Shown one piece after another: positions 42,505 to 51,776 of a stretch of DNA of 60,020 nt. The translations under genes were made by a program, and so were the position numbers. The stretch's first letter is position 1, and each line of letters begins with the position of its first letter. The notes below the pieces were generated by a model. It was given only the letters and a program-made list of their open reading frames with translations. It was not told the DNA's origin and did not search any database. This stretch comes from JAAZLS01 sp964585925 (GTDB taxonomy: Bacteria; Bacillota; Dethiobacteria; DTU022): assembly GCA_964585925.1 (NCBI GenBank), contig CAZPFS010000011.1, positions 1-60,020 on the forward strand, given 5' to 3'.

Positions 42505-43389
42505 TTGGATAGTTCCCTGGGAGCGGTAATTACCGCCATGGTAACCCCATTTGATGCCGCAGGAAGGGTCAATTATAAAGCCGCGGTAAAGTTGGCCCGA
42601 CGCCTGAGTGTAAACGGTTCCGAGGCGGTTGTATTGTCCGGAACCACCGGTGAATCACCGACCCTTACCAGGTCGGAAAAACTGGAGCTGTTCCGCCGGG
42701 TGGTTGAGGAGGTGGGCCGGGATATAAAAGTAATTGCCGGAACGGGATGCAATTCAACCGCCGCGACTATAGAATTAACCAAAGATGCCGCCAATACAGG
42801 TGTTCACGGAATACTTCTGGTTACACCTTATTATAATAAACCTACCCAGGAGGGCCTATATGAACATTTCAAATCAGTGGCTCTGGCTACCGATTTGCCG
42901 GTTATGCTGTATAATGTACCCGGAAGGACCGGAATAAACATGACCTCTGCCACCACGTTAAGGCTGGCGGAAATAAACAACATTGTGGCTGTAAAAGAAG
43001 CAAGCGGCGATATGGAACAGGCGGCCTCTATTTGCGGCCGGGCTCCGGATGGTTTTGCCTTGTATTCGGGTGACGATTCCATGACCCTGCCCATGTTGAG
43101 CCTGGGGGCAAAAGGGGTAGTCAGCGTGGCCTCCCACCTGGTGGGCCCGCAGATCTTGGAAATGATCAACCACTTCAAGCAGGGGCGCTCTCTTCAGGCC
43201 CGGGAAATTCATACCCGGCTGTTGCCGCTGTTCAAAGGTTTGTTTGTGGTATCCAACCCAATCCCGATCAAGGCTGCCCTGAATCTTTTGGGCATTGATG
43301 TCGGTGATCCGCGCCTTCCGCTGTTGCCGTTGGCAGAAAAATTCAAGCCGGATCTCGGGGCTTTACTTACGGATATGGAACTGATTTAA
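42505..43389 (+). CDS. dapA: 4-hydroxy-tetrahydrodipicolinate synthase
   Basis: DapA condenses pyruvate with aspartate semialdehyde, the first step to lysine, diaminopimelate and dipicolinate. It is a TIM-barrel Schiff-base enzyme with GTTGESPTL, PYYNKPTQEG and the catalytic lysine in VAVKEASGD. TTG 42505 is eight bases from GGGAGG and gives the usual start (DSSLGAVITAMVTPF). Its place after dpaAB suggests dedicated precursor supply. Confidence 0.95.
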   Translation: MDSSLGAVITAMVTPFDAAGRVNYKAAVKLARRLSVNGSEAVVLSGTTGESPTLTRSEKLELFRRVVEEVGRDIKVIAGTGCNSTAATIELTKDAANTGVHGILLVTPYYNKPTQEGLYEHFKSVALATDLPVMLYNVPGRTGINMTSATTLRLAEINNIVAVKEASGDMEQAASICGRAPDGFALYSGDDSMTLPMLSLGAKGVVSVASHLVGPQILEMINHFKQGRSLQAREIHTRLLPLFKGLFVVSNPIPIKAALNLLGIDVGDPRLPLLPLAEKFKPDLGALLTDMELI

Positions 43390-43446
43390 TTTAATGTAAG
43401 AAGTAACAAAGGAGGAAGGGTTGTTATCAATTCTAATCATGATTGT

Positions 43447-45099
43447 TTGCAGGTGATTCCCCTGGGCGGGGTGGGGGAAATCGGAAAAAATATGTTTGCC
43501 TTGAAGTACGGTCAGGAAATACTGGTTTTGGATGCCGGTTTGAAATTTCCGGAAGAAGATATGTTGGGGATCGATGTGGTGATTCCCGACGTATCTTTTC
43601 TGGTGGAAAACCGTTCCCAGGTTAAAGGTATTATTTTAACCCACGGTCATGAGGATCATATTGGGGCTATTCCCTATATCAATTCTGAACTGAGAGTGCC
43701 GGTTTATGGAACCAGGCTGACCCTCGGCCTTCTTCGGGCCAAAATGGAGGAGTTTGAGCTGTTGGAGCAGCTGGAATGCCATGAAATAACACCGGATCAA
43801 AGACTCAAAATATCTTCAAGTTTTGAGCTGGAATTTTTCCGGACAAACCATAGCATTCCCGGCTCGGTAGGAGTGGTGATCTACAACCCGGTAGGTACGG
43901 TGGTCTATACCAGCGACTACAAATTTGATCAAACCCCGGTAGACGGGGAGATCACTGATTTTTATAAACTGGCCCGGCTGGGCAAAGAAGGGGTGTTGGT
44001 GGCTCTGTCCGACAGCACCAACTCTGATCGTCCGGGATTTACTCCCTCCGAGAAAGAGGTGGGTGAAACCATCGACGATATTTTCCGTCTTTCCAAGAGC
44101 CGGATCATTTTTGCCACCTTTGCCTCCAACATACACCGCATTCAGCAGGTGATCAACGCTGCTTATTTGCACCAGCGGAAAATATGTGTGGTCGGGCGGA
44201 GTATCGAGCGCTCGGTGGAAATTGCTTCCGAACTGGGCTATCTGGACATTCCGCCGGGAATGATCATCGATCAGGATCAGATCGGAAAGCAGTCTCCCCA
44301 AAAACTGGCGGTGATCACCACCGGCAGCCAGGGCGAACCCATGTCGGCCCTGACCAGAATTTCGGTTTCCGGTCACCGCTGGGTGGAGCTGATCGACGGT
44401 GATACGGTAATTATTTCAGCCTCCCCGATTCCCGGGAACGAAAAATTGGTGGCCCGAACGGTGAACAACCTGTTCCGACGGGGGGCCGATGTGATCTGCC
44501 AGCCGCTGTTTGAAGTGCATGCTTCCGGTCACGGCAGTGAAGAAGAGATCAAGCTGATGCTGAACCTGTTGCGCCCCGAATATTTGATCCCTGTCCACGG
44601 GGAATACCGTCATCTGGTTTACCAGGCCAGAATCGCCGAGAAAGTGGGCCTGCACCGCGATAATATATTTCTGGTGGAACCGGGAACGGTGCTGGAATTC
44701 CGCAGCGGCCAGAGCCGGATCAGCGGAGAGGTTGCTGCCGGGAAAGTACTGGTGGACGGCCTGGGGGTGGGCGATGTGGGCAAGGTAGTTTTAAGAGATC
44801 GCCGTCTTCTGTCCGAGGAAGGGATTGTAGTAGTGGTGCTGGTAATTGATCCGGAGCAGAAAGCCATAGTAGCCGGACCCGAGATCATTACCAGAGGTTT
44901 TATCTATGTCAAGGAATCGGAACACCTGCTGGAGCAGGCCCGGGGATCATTGCTGAAATGCCTGGCCAAACTAGAGCCGGAGCAGTTGGCCGATTGGAAC
45001 ACTGTCAAATGCCGGGTGCGAGATACCGCAGGGACATTTTTTTACAATCAGACCGGACGCCGGCCGATGATTTTACCGGTAATTATGGAAACCTCCTGA
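43447..45099 (+). CDS. Ribonuclease J
   Basis: RNase J is a metallo-beta-lactamase/beta-CASP exo- and endonuclease of mRNA maturation and decay. It has IPLGGVGEIGKNM, the metal motif THGHEDHIGA, SDSTNSDRPGFTPSE and the C-terminal ISASPIPGNE and VHASGHGS; about 550 residues is full length. The start is odd: the ideal SD GGAGGAAGGG (about 43411-43420) is 26 bases before TTG 43447, and the in-frame codons just after it are GTT and ATC. The real N-terminus is probably upstream of 43447. Confidence 0.92.
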   Translation: MQVIPLGGVGEIGKNMFALKYGQEILVLDAGLKFPEEDMLGIDVVIPDVSFLVENRSQVKGIILTHGHEDHIGAIPYINSELRVPVYGTRLTLGLLRAKMEEFELLEQLECHEITPDQRLKISSSFELEFFRTNHSIPGSVGVVIYNPVGTVVYTSDYKFDQTPVDGEITDFYKLARLGKEGVLVALSDSTNSDRPGFTPSEKEVGETIDDIFRLSKSRIIFATFASNIHRIQQVINAAYLHQRKICVVGRSIERSVEIASELGYLDIPPGMIIDQDQIGKQSPQKLAVITTGSQGEPMSALTRISVSGHRWVELIDGDTVIISASPIPGNEKLVARTVNNLFRRGADVICQPLFEVHASGHGSEEEIKLMLNLLRPEYLIPVHGEYRHLVYQARIAEKVGLHRDNIFLVEPGTVLEFRSGQSRISGEVAAGKVLVDGLGVGDVGKVVLRDRRLLSEEGIVVVVLVIDPEQKAIVAGPEIITRGFIYVKESEHLLEQARGSLLKCLAKLEPEQLADWNTVKCRVRDTAGTFFYNQTGRRPMILPVIMETS

Positions 45100-45211
45100 G
45101 CGAACATCAGCCCCGTCATAAATTCTTCCTAAAACCTCATCGGACGGTTTAATTGAACGTGTACATTATTCCCCGGTGGTTTTAATATGTTACAATATTT
45201 GCAGCAGGATC

Positions 45212-45240
45212 TTATATTAGCGTAGTAGAATTAATATAAT
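45212..45240 (+). promoter_or_regulatory. Possible promoter of the FBP aldolase/phosphatase gene
   Basis: TTATAT and a perfect TATAAT are separated by 17 bases in the 220-base space before the gene. The -35 match is moderate. Confidence 0.4.
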
Positions 45241-45322
45241 AGTACCACATTAAGGTATAGGTTCTGGCCGGCCCGGAGGCTGGCGAAAAACATTTACTTA
45301 GAGAACAATGGAGGGAGAGACT

Positions 45323-46423
45323 GTGGAGATCACCGTAAGTGTAATTAAAGCCGATGTGGGCAGCGTTGCCGGCCATCTGAAACCCAGCTGTTCTTTACTG
45401 GAGGCGGTAAGGGAGCATATTGCCCAAGAGGTGGGTGGACTGATTATTGATTACAATATCAGCCATACCGGCGACGATGTGGCTATTTTGCTTACCCACC
45501 AGGGAGGCGTGGGAAACGAGCAGGTACATAAGCTGGCCTGGGATGCTTTTATTTCCGGGACCGAACGGGCCAGGGAACAGGGTCTTTACGGAGCGGGGCA
45601 GGATCTGCTGGTGGATTCTTTTTCCGGCAACGTCAAGGGCATGGGGCCGGCGGTGGCCGAACTGGAATTTGAAGAGAGAGAAAACGAGCCCTTTGTGATG
45701 TTTGCCGCCGATAAGACCGATCCCGGGGCGTATAATCTTCCCCTTTATCTCGGGTTTGCCGATCCCATGCATTGCTCGGGCCTGATCCTGTCGCCGAAGA
45801 TCGGCAAAGGGTTTAAATTTGTGATCATGGATGTAGCTCATACGGAAAATGATCGGATCATTGAACTGATTACTCCGGAGGACCTGTATGATCTGGCGGC
45901 CCTGCTTCGCGATAATGAGCGGTTCGTGGTCGCGGAAATATTTTCGCGTCACAGCGGGGGGCAGGCCGTTTCTGCAAGCACCACCAGGCTGCATAACATT
46001 GCCGGCAAATACACCGGCAAGGATGATCCGGTGATGCTGATTCGGGTTCAGGGGGACTTTCCGGCTACCGGGGAGATACTTTCCCCCTATTCCATCGGCC
46101 ATTATGTAGCCGGTTTTATGAGGGGGAGCCACGTTGGGCCCCTGATGCCGGTGAAATTGAATTCCACCATTTCCTTTTTTGATGGGCCTCCGGTAGTGAG
46201 CGCCGCCGGCTTTTGTGTCCGCAACGGCAAATTGACCGAACCGGTAGACTGTTTTGATCATCCGTACTGGAGCTACATCAGAAAAAAAGTGTCCCGAAAA
46301 TCCATGGAGATTCGGCAACAGGGTTTTTCAGGGGCGGCCATGCTTCCTTATTCGGAACTGGAATACGGAGGAATAGTGGAAATACTGGATCGGCTGGACA
46401 GCAGGTTCAGGGTCCGCAAATAG
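45323..46423 (+). CDS. Bifunctional fructose-1,6-bisphosphate aldolase/phosphatase (class V type)
   Basis: This is a Mg2+-dependent gluconeogenic enzyme that both makes FBP from triose phosphates and dephosphorylates it. It is common in archaea and deep-branching thermophilic or autotrophic bacteria. Recognised stretches are TVSVIKADVGSVAGH, HTGDDVAILLTH, MHCSGLILSPKIGKGFKF and RGSHVGPLMPV. GTG 45323 with GGAGGG is preferred to ATG 45308, which overlaps that SD. It stands alone with its own promoter and terminator, suggesting an anabolic lifestyle for the host. Confidence 0.92.
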   Translation: MEITVSVIKADVGSVAGHLKPSCSLLEAVREHIAQEVGGLIIDYNISHTGDDVAILLTHQGGVGNEQVHKLAWDAFISGTERAREQGLYGAGQDLLVDSFSGNVKGMGPAVAELEFEERENEPFVMFAADKTDPGAYNLPLYLGFADPMHCSGLILSPKIGKGFKFVIMDVAHTENDRIIELITPEDLYDLAALLRDNERFVVAEIFSRHSGGQAVSASTTRLHNIAGKYTGKDDPVMLIRVQGDFPATGEILSPYSIGHYVAGFMRGSHVGPLMPVKLNSTISFFDGPPVVSAAGFCVRNGKLTEPVDCFDHPYWSYIRKKVSRKSMEIRQQGFSGAAMLPYSELEYGGIVEILDRLDSRFRVRK

Positions 46424-46469
46424 GGTAACGGATCGGCCGGATAACCGGCACCTCACAATTGCAGTTGCA

Positions 46470-46493
46470 GGGGCGGACGACCCTGTCCGCCCG
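46470..46493. repeat. Short GGGCGGAC palindrome
   Basis: GGGCGGAC pairs perfectly with GTCCGCCC across six bases. It resembles small dispersed intergenic palindromes of Firmicutes and lies just upstream of a terminator. Confidence 0.55.
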
Positions 46494-46504
46494 CACTAAA
46501 AAAT

Positions 46505-46526
46505 CGCCCCTCCCGGGGCTTTTTTT
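46505..46526 (+). terminator. Intrinsic terminator after the FBP aldolase/phosphatase gene
   Basis: GCCCC-tccc-GGGGC is followed by seven T residues. Confidence 0.8.
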
Positions 46527-46673
46527 GAATCATTTATTCCCTGTATTGTGGCTTCCTGCATATCCGGGAAAGGTATTTTTTGGGCGCCTAAAAATTGACA
46601 GGAAACATGTTGTATCATGTCTAATTTAAGTAGATGTTTGGCAGTTTTTAATTACACCAGGGGGGCCGCGCCA

Positions 46674-48365
46674 ATGAACAAAATACAAATTATTCTAAAG
46701 TACATGCTCATCATGATGATCTTGCTGATGTTGGTTGGCCCGGGGTGTCAATGGACAAGCCCGGCAATTTCCGATCCGGGGGAAAATCCGGAAGATCCCC
46801 TGCCGGCAGATCCCGATGAGGAGGCTCGTCTCCGTCAGGAGGAATGGGAGCGCCGCAACGAGGAGCTAAAGCTGGAACAGGGCAAGTTTTATGTTCCCCT
46901 GCCCCCCCTGGAACAGGTGGAAAACCCCCGGGTGAAAGTTAAAGCTCTATATCTTACCGGCCACACCGTGGGCTACAAGGAAAGGTACCTTCAAGATTTG
47001 AAATTGATCGAGGACACGGAATTAAACGCCGTGGTGATCGACGTCAAGGATGATAACGGCAAAATGAGCTACCAGAGCGATATCGCCATTATCAACGAGG
47101 TGGATTCCTATTACCGGCCTGTGCCGATCGACGATATCAAAGCCGTACTGGCCGAGCTCAAATCAAAAAACATTTATCCCATCGCCCGGATCGTGGTGTT
47201 CAAGGATCCCTATCTGGCCCGGGCCAAGAGCGAATGGGCCATCCAGGCCAATTCAGGAGGTTTATGGACGGAAAAGGGAGTGGCCTGGATCAACCCCTTC
47301 CAGGAAGAGGTCTGGGACTATAATATCGCCATTGCCAAGGAAGCCGCGCTGTTGGGTTTCCGGGAGATCCAGTTTGATTATATCCGTTTCCCGGAAAATG
47401 CCGCCCGGGTGGACCGAGAGGCCTATTATCCCGGTCAGAATGGGCGGATTAAAGATGACGCGGTAAAAGGGTTTCTGAAGCGGGCCAAAGAGCAACTGGC
47501 GGATTACAATGTCCATTTTGCCTGCGATGTGTTCGGGGTGATCGCCACCTCCTGGGGGGACTCGGATCAGATCGGCCAGATCTGGGAAACCTTTGCTCCG
47601 GAGGTGGATTATCAGTGCCCGATGCCCTATCCCAGCCATTACGGGCCCGGCTATTTTGGTTTCCCGGTTCCGGATGCCAATCCGGAAGGGACGATTACCC
47701 GGGCCATGACCGACGCTCTGAAAAGGAATGCTCCTCTGGAAAATCCGGCCATAATCCGCCCTTGGCTCCAGGCTTTTACCGCCGACTGGGTAACAGGTCA
47801 TATCCCCTACGGGGCCCGCGAGGTGCGCCTGCAGATTGACGCCGCGTTGAATCTGGGCATCGATGAATACATGATCTGGGACCCCTCCAATGTTTATCCT
47901 GCAGGAGCTTTTTATACTGTTGAGGAAGCGGAGCGCCGGGAGGCCAGGGTGCGGGAGAATAAAGAGGCCCGGGACTGGGATGCCCTCAACCGGACTGCGG
48001 AAAATGCCCTGGAGTGTTACCTGCAGGCCGTCAAGCACAAAGACTGGCGGGAGGCCTATTCCTTGCAGATCACCTCTCCGCGGTTGGGTGGGGATGAGTA
48101 CCGGGAATGGTTAAACGGCATCAAGGGCAAGTTGGACCGTTTCGAGATCAAATCCCTGGAACAGACCGGAGAGGAGTGGGAGGTCTCCCTGGACCTGGTA
48201 ATCATGACGGGCGGAGAAGAAAAACGGTTGGAGGATGATCATTGGTCCATGGTTCTACAAAATGGTGTTTGGCGGGTAAAACCTTCTCCCCGGTTTATTA
48301 AATATGTTGCCAGTGATCTGGGAAAAAAGCAGGAAGTAAGCAGCGGGAGGTTGAATAATGATTAG
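46674..48365 (+). CDS. Putative glycoside hydrolase (DUF4015 type), exported
   Basis: The N-terminus has a signal or anchor sequence (YMLIMMILLMLVGPGCQW, with Cys25 a weak lipobox candidate) and an acidic linker. Residues about 75-430 form a GH-like TIM barrel (VKALYLTGHTVG, NAVVIDVKDDNGKMSY, EIQFDYIRFPE, YMIWDPSNVY) as in DUF4015/GH13-related proteins of Clostridia. The last about 125 residues look like an NTF2/DUF4878-type domain (WREAYSL, WSMVLQNGVWRVKP). ATG 46674 with GGGGGG upstream is chosen over 46617. The substrate is unknown, perhaps wall polysaccharide. Confidence 0.85.
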   Translation: MNKIQIILKYMLIMMILLMLVGPGCQWTSPAISDPGENPEDPLPADPDEEARLRQEEWERRNEELKLEQGKFYVPLPPLEQVENPRVKVKALYLTGHTVGYKERYLQDLKLIEDTELNAVVIDVKDDNGKMSYQSDIAIINEVDSYYRPVPIDDIKAVLAELKSKNIYPIARIVVFKDPYLARAKSEWAIQANSGGLWTEKGVAWINPFQEEVWDYNIAIAKEAALLGFREIQFDYIRFPENAARVDREAYYPGQNGRIKDDAVKGFLKRAKEQLADYNVHFACDVFGVIATSWGDSDQIGQIWETFAPEVDYQCPMPYPSHYGPGYFGFPVPDANPEGTITRAMTDALKRNAPLENPAIIRPWLQAFTADWVTGHIPYGAREVRLQIDAALNLGIDEYMIWDPSNVYPAGAFYTVEEAERREARVRENKEARDWDALNRTAENALECYLQAVKHKDWREAYSLQITSPRLGGDEYREWLNGIKGKLDRFEIKSLEQTGEEWEVSLDLVIMTGGEEKRLEDDHWSMVLQNGVWRVKPSPRFIKYVASDLGKKQEVSSGRLNND

Positions 48366-48412
48366 GATTGGGGCTTTAATATGGCTTGATATAATATGAA
48401 CTGGAGCCAGTG

Positions 48413-48862
48413 ATGGAAAAATCTTTTCCAGGGCCTGTGGCAGCAATAAAATCCGGCCTGTTGAAATCTGTCCGGACTTTGCTGCTGATCGCGAAAATAC
48501 TAATACCTGTTACCTGCCTGATCAGCCTGTTTGACGCCTACTCCATACTGGATATTATTACCTCGGCTTTTTCCCCGGTGTTAAAGATAATTGGATTGCC
48601 CGGGGAGGGTTCCCTGGTGTTGACTCTGGGCTATTTTGTCAGCTACTATGCTTCCCTGGGGGCAATTGCCACCCTGTCTCTCCCGGGGCGGGATGTGACC
48701 GTGCTGGGAGTGATGATTTCTCTGGCCCATGATCTGTTTTCGGAATCTGCGATCTGTAAACTGATCGGCTGGAGCTTTGTGAAATCTTTTCTCTTTCGGC
48801 TGGCAGTATCGCTGATTGGCGGCTTCATTTTGTACCGAATATATTCGTGGATGGGGTGTTGA
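48413..48862 (+). CDS. Nucleoside-recognition (Gate) domain membrane protein, first half
   Basis: A 150-residue membrane protein of four or five helices shows a Gate-domain pattern (SGLLKSVRTLLLIAKILIPVT, LGYFVSYYASLGAIATLSL, SLAHDLFSESAICKLIG). It immediately precedes a second protein of the same family, as SpmA/SpmB do in spore formers, so the two probably form one membrane complex. Transport of small molecules is suggested for the family but unproven. Confidence 0.75.
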   Translation: MEKSFPGPVAAIKSGLLKSVRTLLLIAKILIPVTCLISLFDAYSILDIITSAFSPVLKIIGLPGEGSLVLTLGYFVSYYASLGAIATLSLPGRDVTVLGVMISLAHDLFSESAICKLIGWSFVKSFLFRLAVSLIGGFILYRIYSWMGC

Positions 48863-48863
48863 T

Positions 48864-49355
48864 TTGGAATATTTTATGAAGGCCGCGGCCGGCGGTTTGC
48901 TGCAGGGTGCGATTACAATGGGAAAAATAGCCTTGATCGTTGTGCCCTTGATCACTTTGATGGAATTGGCCGGCCACTACAAACTGCTTGACCTTCTACA
49001 GGCCAGGATTGGGGGGTTGATGAAGGTGGTAAAACTGCCTCCCCGGGCCGCTTTCCCCCTTCTGATCGGAATCTTTGTGGGCCTGGTTTACGGAGCGGCT
49101 TTGATTATCGATTATATCCGGGAGGGCTACCTTACGCCCCGGGATGTCACTATACTGGCCATATTTTTGAGTCTCAATCACAGCATGATTGAAGATACCG
49201 CTTTGCTTTCAGCGATGGGCGCCAATCCGCTGGTTTTGCCGCTGTTCAGGTTGCTGCTGGCGATCATCTTTGCCCGACTGGCCGGCGAAATTCTGGATTA
49301 TCGGGCCTCCCGCAGTGCCGGATCGGGCCAAATAGGGCCGCGTGAACAGGTATGA
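48864..49355 (+). CDS. Nucleoside-recognition (Gate) domain membrane protein, second half
   Basis: This is the partner of the preceding protein (ALIVVPLITLMELAGHYKLLDLL, GIFVGLVYGAALIIDYIREG, LSLNHSMIEDTALLSAMG). TTG 48864 after GGATGGGG is preferred to a start inside the upstream gene. It overlaps the DUF401 gene by four bases (ATGA), so the three membrane genes are a coupled operon. Confidence 0.75.
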   Translation: MEYFMKAAAGGLLQGAITMGKIALIVVPLITLMELAGHYKLLDLLQARIGGLMKVVKLPPRAAFPLLIGIFVGLVYGAALIIDYIREGYLTPRDVTILAIFLSLNHSMIEDTALLSAMGANPLVLPLFRLLLAIIFARLAGEILDYRASRSAGSGQIGPREQV

Positions 49356-50611
49356 GCTGGTCGCTGCCGCTGGCGCTGGTGCTTTTGATATTGATCGGAG
49401 GGGTATTTTTTAAGGTAAACATCGGCCTGATCATGCTGGTGAACAGCCTGCTGATGGTCCTTCTTTACCGGCTTACCATAGCCGAGGTTTTACACCTGAT
49501 CTATTTGACCATCACCAGCCGGGTTACCCTGATCCTGTTTTTCAGTATAATTTTACTGCAACTGCTGGGGCACCTGCTGAAAGAGACCGGGGCCATGCAG
49601 AACATGATCGACAGTCTGGGCGGCCTGTTGGGGGACTGGCGCCTGTTGATGGCCGCTCTGGCGGCGGTGATCGGCCTGATGACCGTTCCCGGGGGAGCGA
49701 TCATTTCCGCACCGATGATCGAAGAAGCGGGACGCAAGACCGGCTTCGGCCTCGCCGGGCAGGCCGCGGCCAACTTTTGGTTCCGCCATATACTTTATTT
49801 TTCATTGCCCCTGTTTCCGAGCATGATTTTAGCGGCCGAACTGGCCGGGGTGAAGGTCACCGTATTTACCATGTATAACTGGCCTTTAACCCTAGCCGGT
49901 GCGGCCCTGGCCTTCTATACCATTTTTAAGCAGGCTCGCGGCCTGCCCACCCGCCTGGGTTCCGGCAAGGGGAAAAAAAAGATTCGATCCTTTCTGAAAC
50001 AGCTTGCTTTTAACGGAGCTCCCTTACTGCTCACCCTGTTTCTGGTGGTTTTCTTTCAGGTTCTCTTTCCATTGGCCATTCTGGCGGGGATCGTGGTGGC
50101 TTTTTGCAGCTATCTACCCGAAAGAGACAACTTGGGGGCCGCCCTGAAAGAAAGTTTTACCGAAAAAGTACTGCCGGGATTCAAGTTCAAGACCGCCTTG
50201 ATTATTTTGGCCATAATGTTTTTCAAGTATATCCTCGACTACACCGCAGTGGTCGGTTCCATGGCGGAATACCTGTTGAGAATGGGAGCCCCGGCGGTTA
50301 TTTTGATGTTTGTTATTCCTTTTTCCATGGGAATGATCACCGGAGACAATTCGCCTTCCATTGCCATCGTGATGCCGCTCTTTGCTCCTTTTCTGGATCC
50401 GGGCGCTCCCGGCTACCTGTCACAGTTGTCTTTTATCTACTTCAGCTCTACCTTGGGGCATTTGTTTACTCCGATGCATCCCTGCCTGGTGCTAACTAAA
50501 GAATATTTCAAAGTGGGTTTTGGCCGCATGCTGCGTCCCCTGCTTTGGCCTGCTTTCCTGGTGATCGTGCTGGCCCTGGGGGAAGTGATCTGGCTGGGGC
50601 GTGTGCTTTGA
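49352..50611 (+). CDS. DUF401-family membrane transporter-like protein
   Basis: The protein of 419 residues has about ten membrane helices, with polar family motifs in helices: LMTVPGGAIISAPMIEEAGR, FWFRHILYFSLPLFPS, GMITGDNSPSIAIVMPL and STLGHLFTPMHPCLVL. These are typical of DUF401, a group related to ion-transporter-superfamily carriers. The substrate is unknown. It is coupled to the Gate-domain pair. Confidence 0.8.
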   Translation: MSWSLPLALVLLILIGGVFFKVNIGLIMLVNSLLMVLLYRLTIAEVLHLIYLTITSRVTLILFFSIILLQLLGHLLKETGAMQNMIDSLGGLLGDWRLLMAALAAVIGLMTVPGGAIISAPMIEEAGRKTGFGLAGQAAANFWFRHILYFSLPLFPSMILAAELAGVKVTVFTMYNWPLTLAGAALAFYTIFKQARGLPTRLGSGKGKKKIRSFLKQLAFNGAPLLLTLFLVVFFQVLFPLAILAGIVVAFCSYLPERDNLGAALKESFTEKVLPGFKFKTALIILAIMFFKYILDYTAVVGSMAEYLLRMGAPAVILMFVIPFSMGMITGDNSPSIAIVMPLFAPFLDPGAPGYLSQLSFIYFSSTLGHLFTPMHPCLVLTKEYFKVGFGRMLRPLLWPAFLVIVLALGEVIWLGRVL

Positions 50612-50708
50612 GAGCCGTCCCTGGAATACCTGATCGCAACCTCGTATAACTGCCGGCCAACTGCTGCACACTATTGGTGCGTTTATCAATCTGCAGGGAT
50701 GTGAAAAA

Positions 50709-51467
50709 TTGTCTTTTAGCGGTTACCGCCAAGGCCCCATGAAGGGGTATAATACCCAGCCGGTCCCGCCTGCACAGGCCCCGTCGGAATCGGCATCGGC
50801 CTCAAAAAATATCGAGCAACTGGGCCAGTTGCAGTTACCTGCACCGGAAAGCAATATATATGCCCTTACAGTTATCGGGCAGATAGAGGGGCATATGATT
50901 TTGCCTCCCCAGAATAAAACCACCAAGTACGAACACGTGATTCCACAGTTGGTAGCCATAGAACAGAGTCCAAGCATCGAAGGGCTGCTGATTGTTTTGA
51001 ATACGGTGGGGGGGGATGTGGAGGCGGGCCTGGCTATTGCCGAAATGATCGATACCTTGTCCAAGCCGGCAGTTTCCCTGGTTTTGGGAGGAGGGCACAG
51101 TATTGGAGTGCCGGTGGCGGTCAGTGCCGACCACTCCTTTATCTCCGAAACAGCCACTATGACTGTCCATCCGCTGCGGCTGACCGGAAATATTTGGGGG
51201 ATACCACAGACTTATGAGTATCTGGATAAGATGCAGGACCGGGTGATCCGGTTTGTATGCGGCCATTCAGCCATTACCGAAGAAAAGTACCGGGAATTGA
51301 TGTTCAACACCGGTCAGATAGCAAGAGATATCGGCACTCTGCTGGTGGGGAAAGACGCGGTGGAAGTGGGTTTGATTGATCAGGTGGGAGGCCTGGGGCA
51401 GGCGGTGAAACACTTGAAAGAGATGATTCGCCTGAAAAAAAATGGAGAGGAGCGGGAACGGCATTGA
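50709..51467 (+). CDS. TepA-like ClpP-fold serine protease
   Basis: This is a ClpP/SppA-fold protein of the TepA (YmfB) group of spore formers. After a Pro/Ala-rich N-terminal linker, the core has LLIVLNTVGGDVEAGLAIAE, the catalytic serine in GGGHSIGVPVA and the histidine in TMTVHPLR. TTG 50709 follows GGGATGTG. It overlaps the YlzJ-like gene by four bases; the tepA-ylzJ-spoIIIE neighbourhood is known from Bacillus. Confidence 0.88.
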   Translation: MSFSGYRQGPMKGYNTQPVPPAQAPSESASASKNIEQLGQLQLPAPESNIYALTVIGQIEGHMILPPQNKTTKYEHVIPQLVAIEQSPSIEGLLIVLNTVGGDVEAGLAIAEMIDTLSKPAVSLVLGGGHSIGVPVAVSADHSFISETATMTVHPLRLTGNIWGIPQTYEYLDKMQDRVIRFVCGHSAITEEKYRELMFNTGQIARDIGTLLVGKDAVEVGLIDQVGGLGQAVKHLKEMIRLKKNGEERERH

Positions 51468-51700
51468 TTATCTATACTCCTTTCCCGCTGGAATGGGTTC
51501 TTTCGGGATCGGATTCATTTGAACCGCAATACCTGGAGCTTGATTACCGGGGTGGAAAGCTGGTGGTGGAAATGATTTCGCCCGATCAGGGTAGAATCGT
51601 CCGTCTGATCAGCCCCCGGCCCGCCGATTATTTGGCTGCGGAAAACCAGCCGGGCACTCAGGTGGCGTTCAAAATGATCAGAGATAAGGAAGGTATATAA
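51464..51700 (+). CDS. YlzJ-like protein
   Basis: This short protein (78 residues) begins MIIYTPFPLEWVLSG and contains LISPRPADYL, the YlzJ family pattern. The TTG start overlaps the tepA stop (TTGA). It is conserved beside TepA in spore formers; the function is unknown. Confidence 0.8.
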   Translation: MIIYTPFPLEWVLSGSDSFEPQYLELDYRGGKLVVEMISPDQGRIVRLISPRPADYLAAENQPGTQVAFKMIRDKEGI

Positions 51701-51776
51701 CCGGGGAAGGATAAGCGCCGCCCACAAAGAACACCTTCATTAAATAAAGTATCCAATAAAGTATCAGGAGGTTTTC

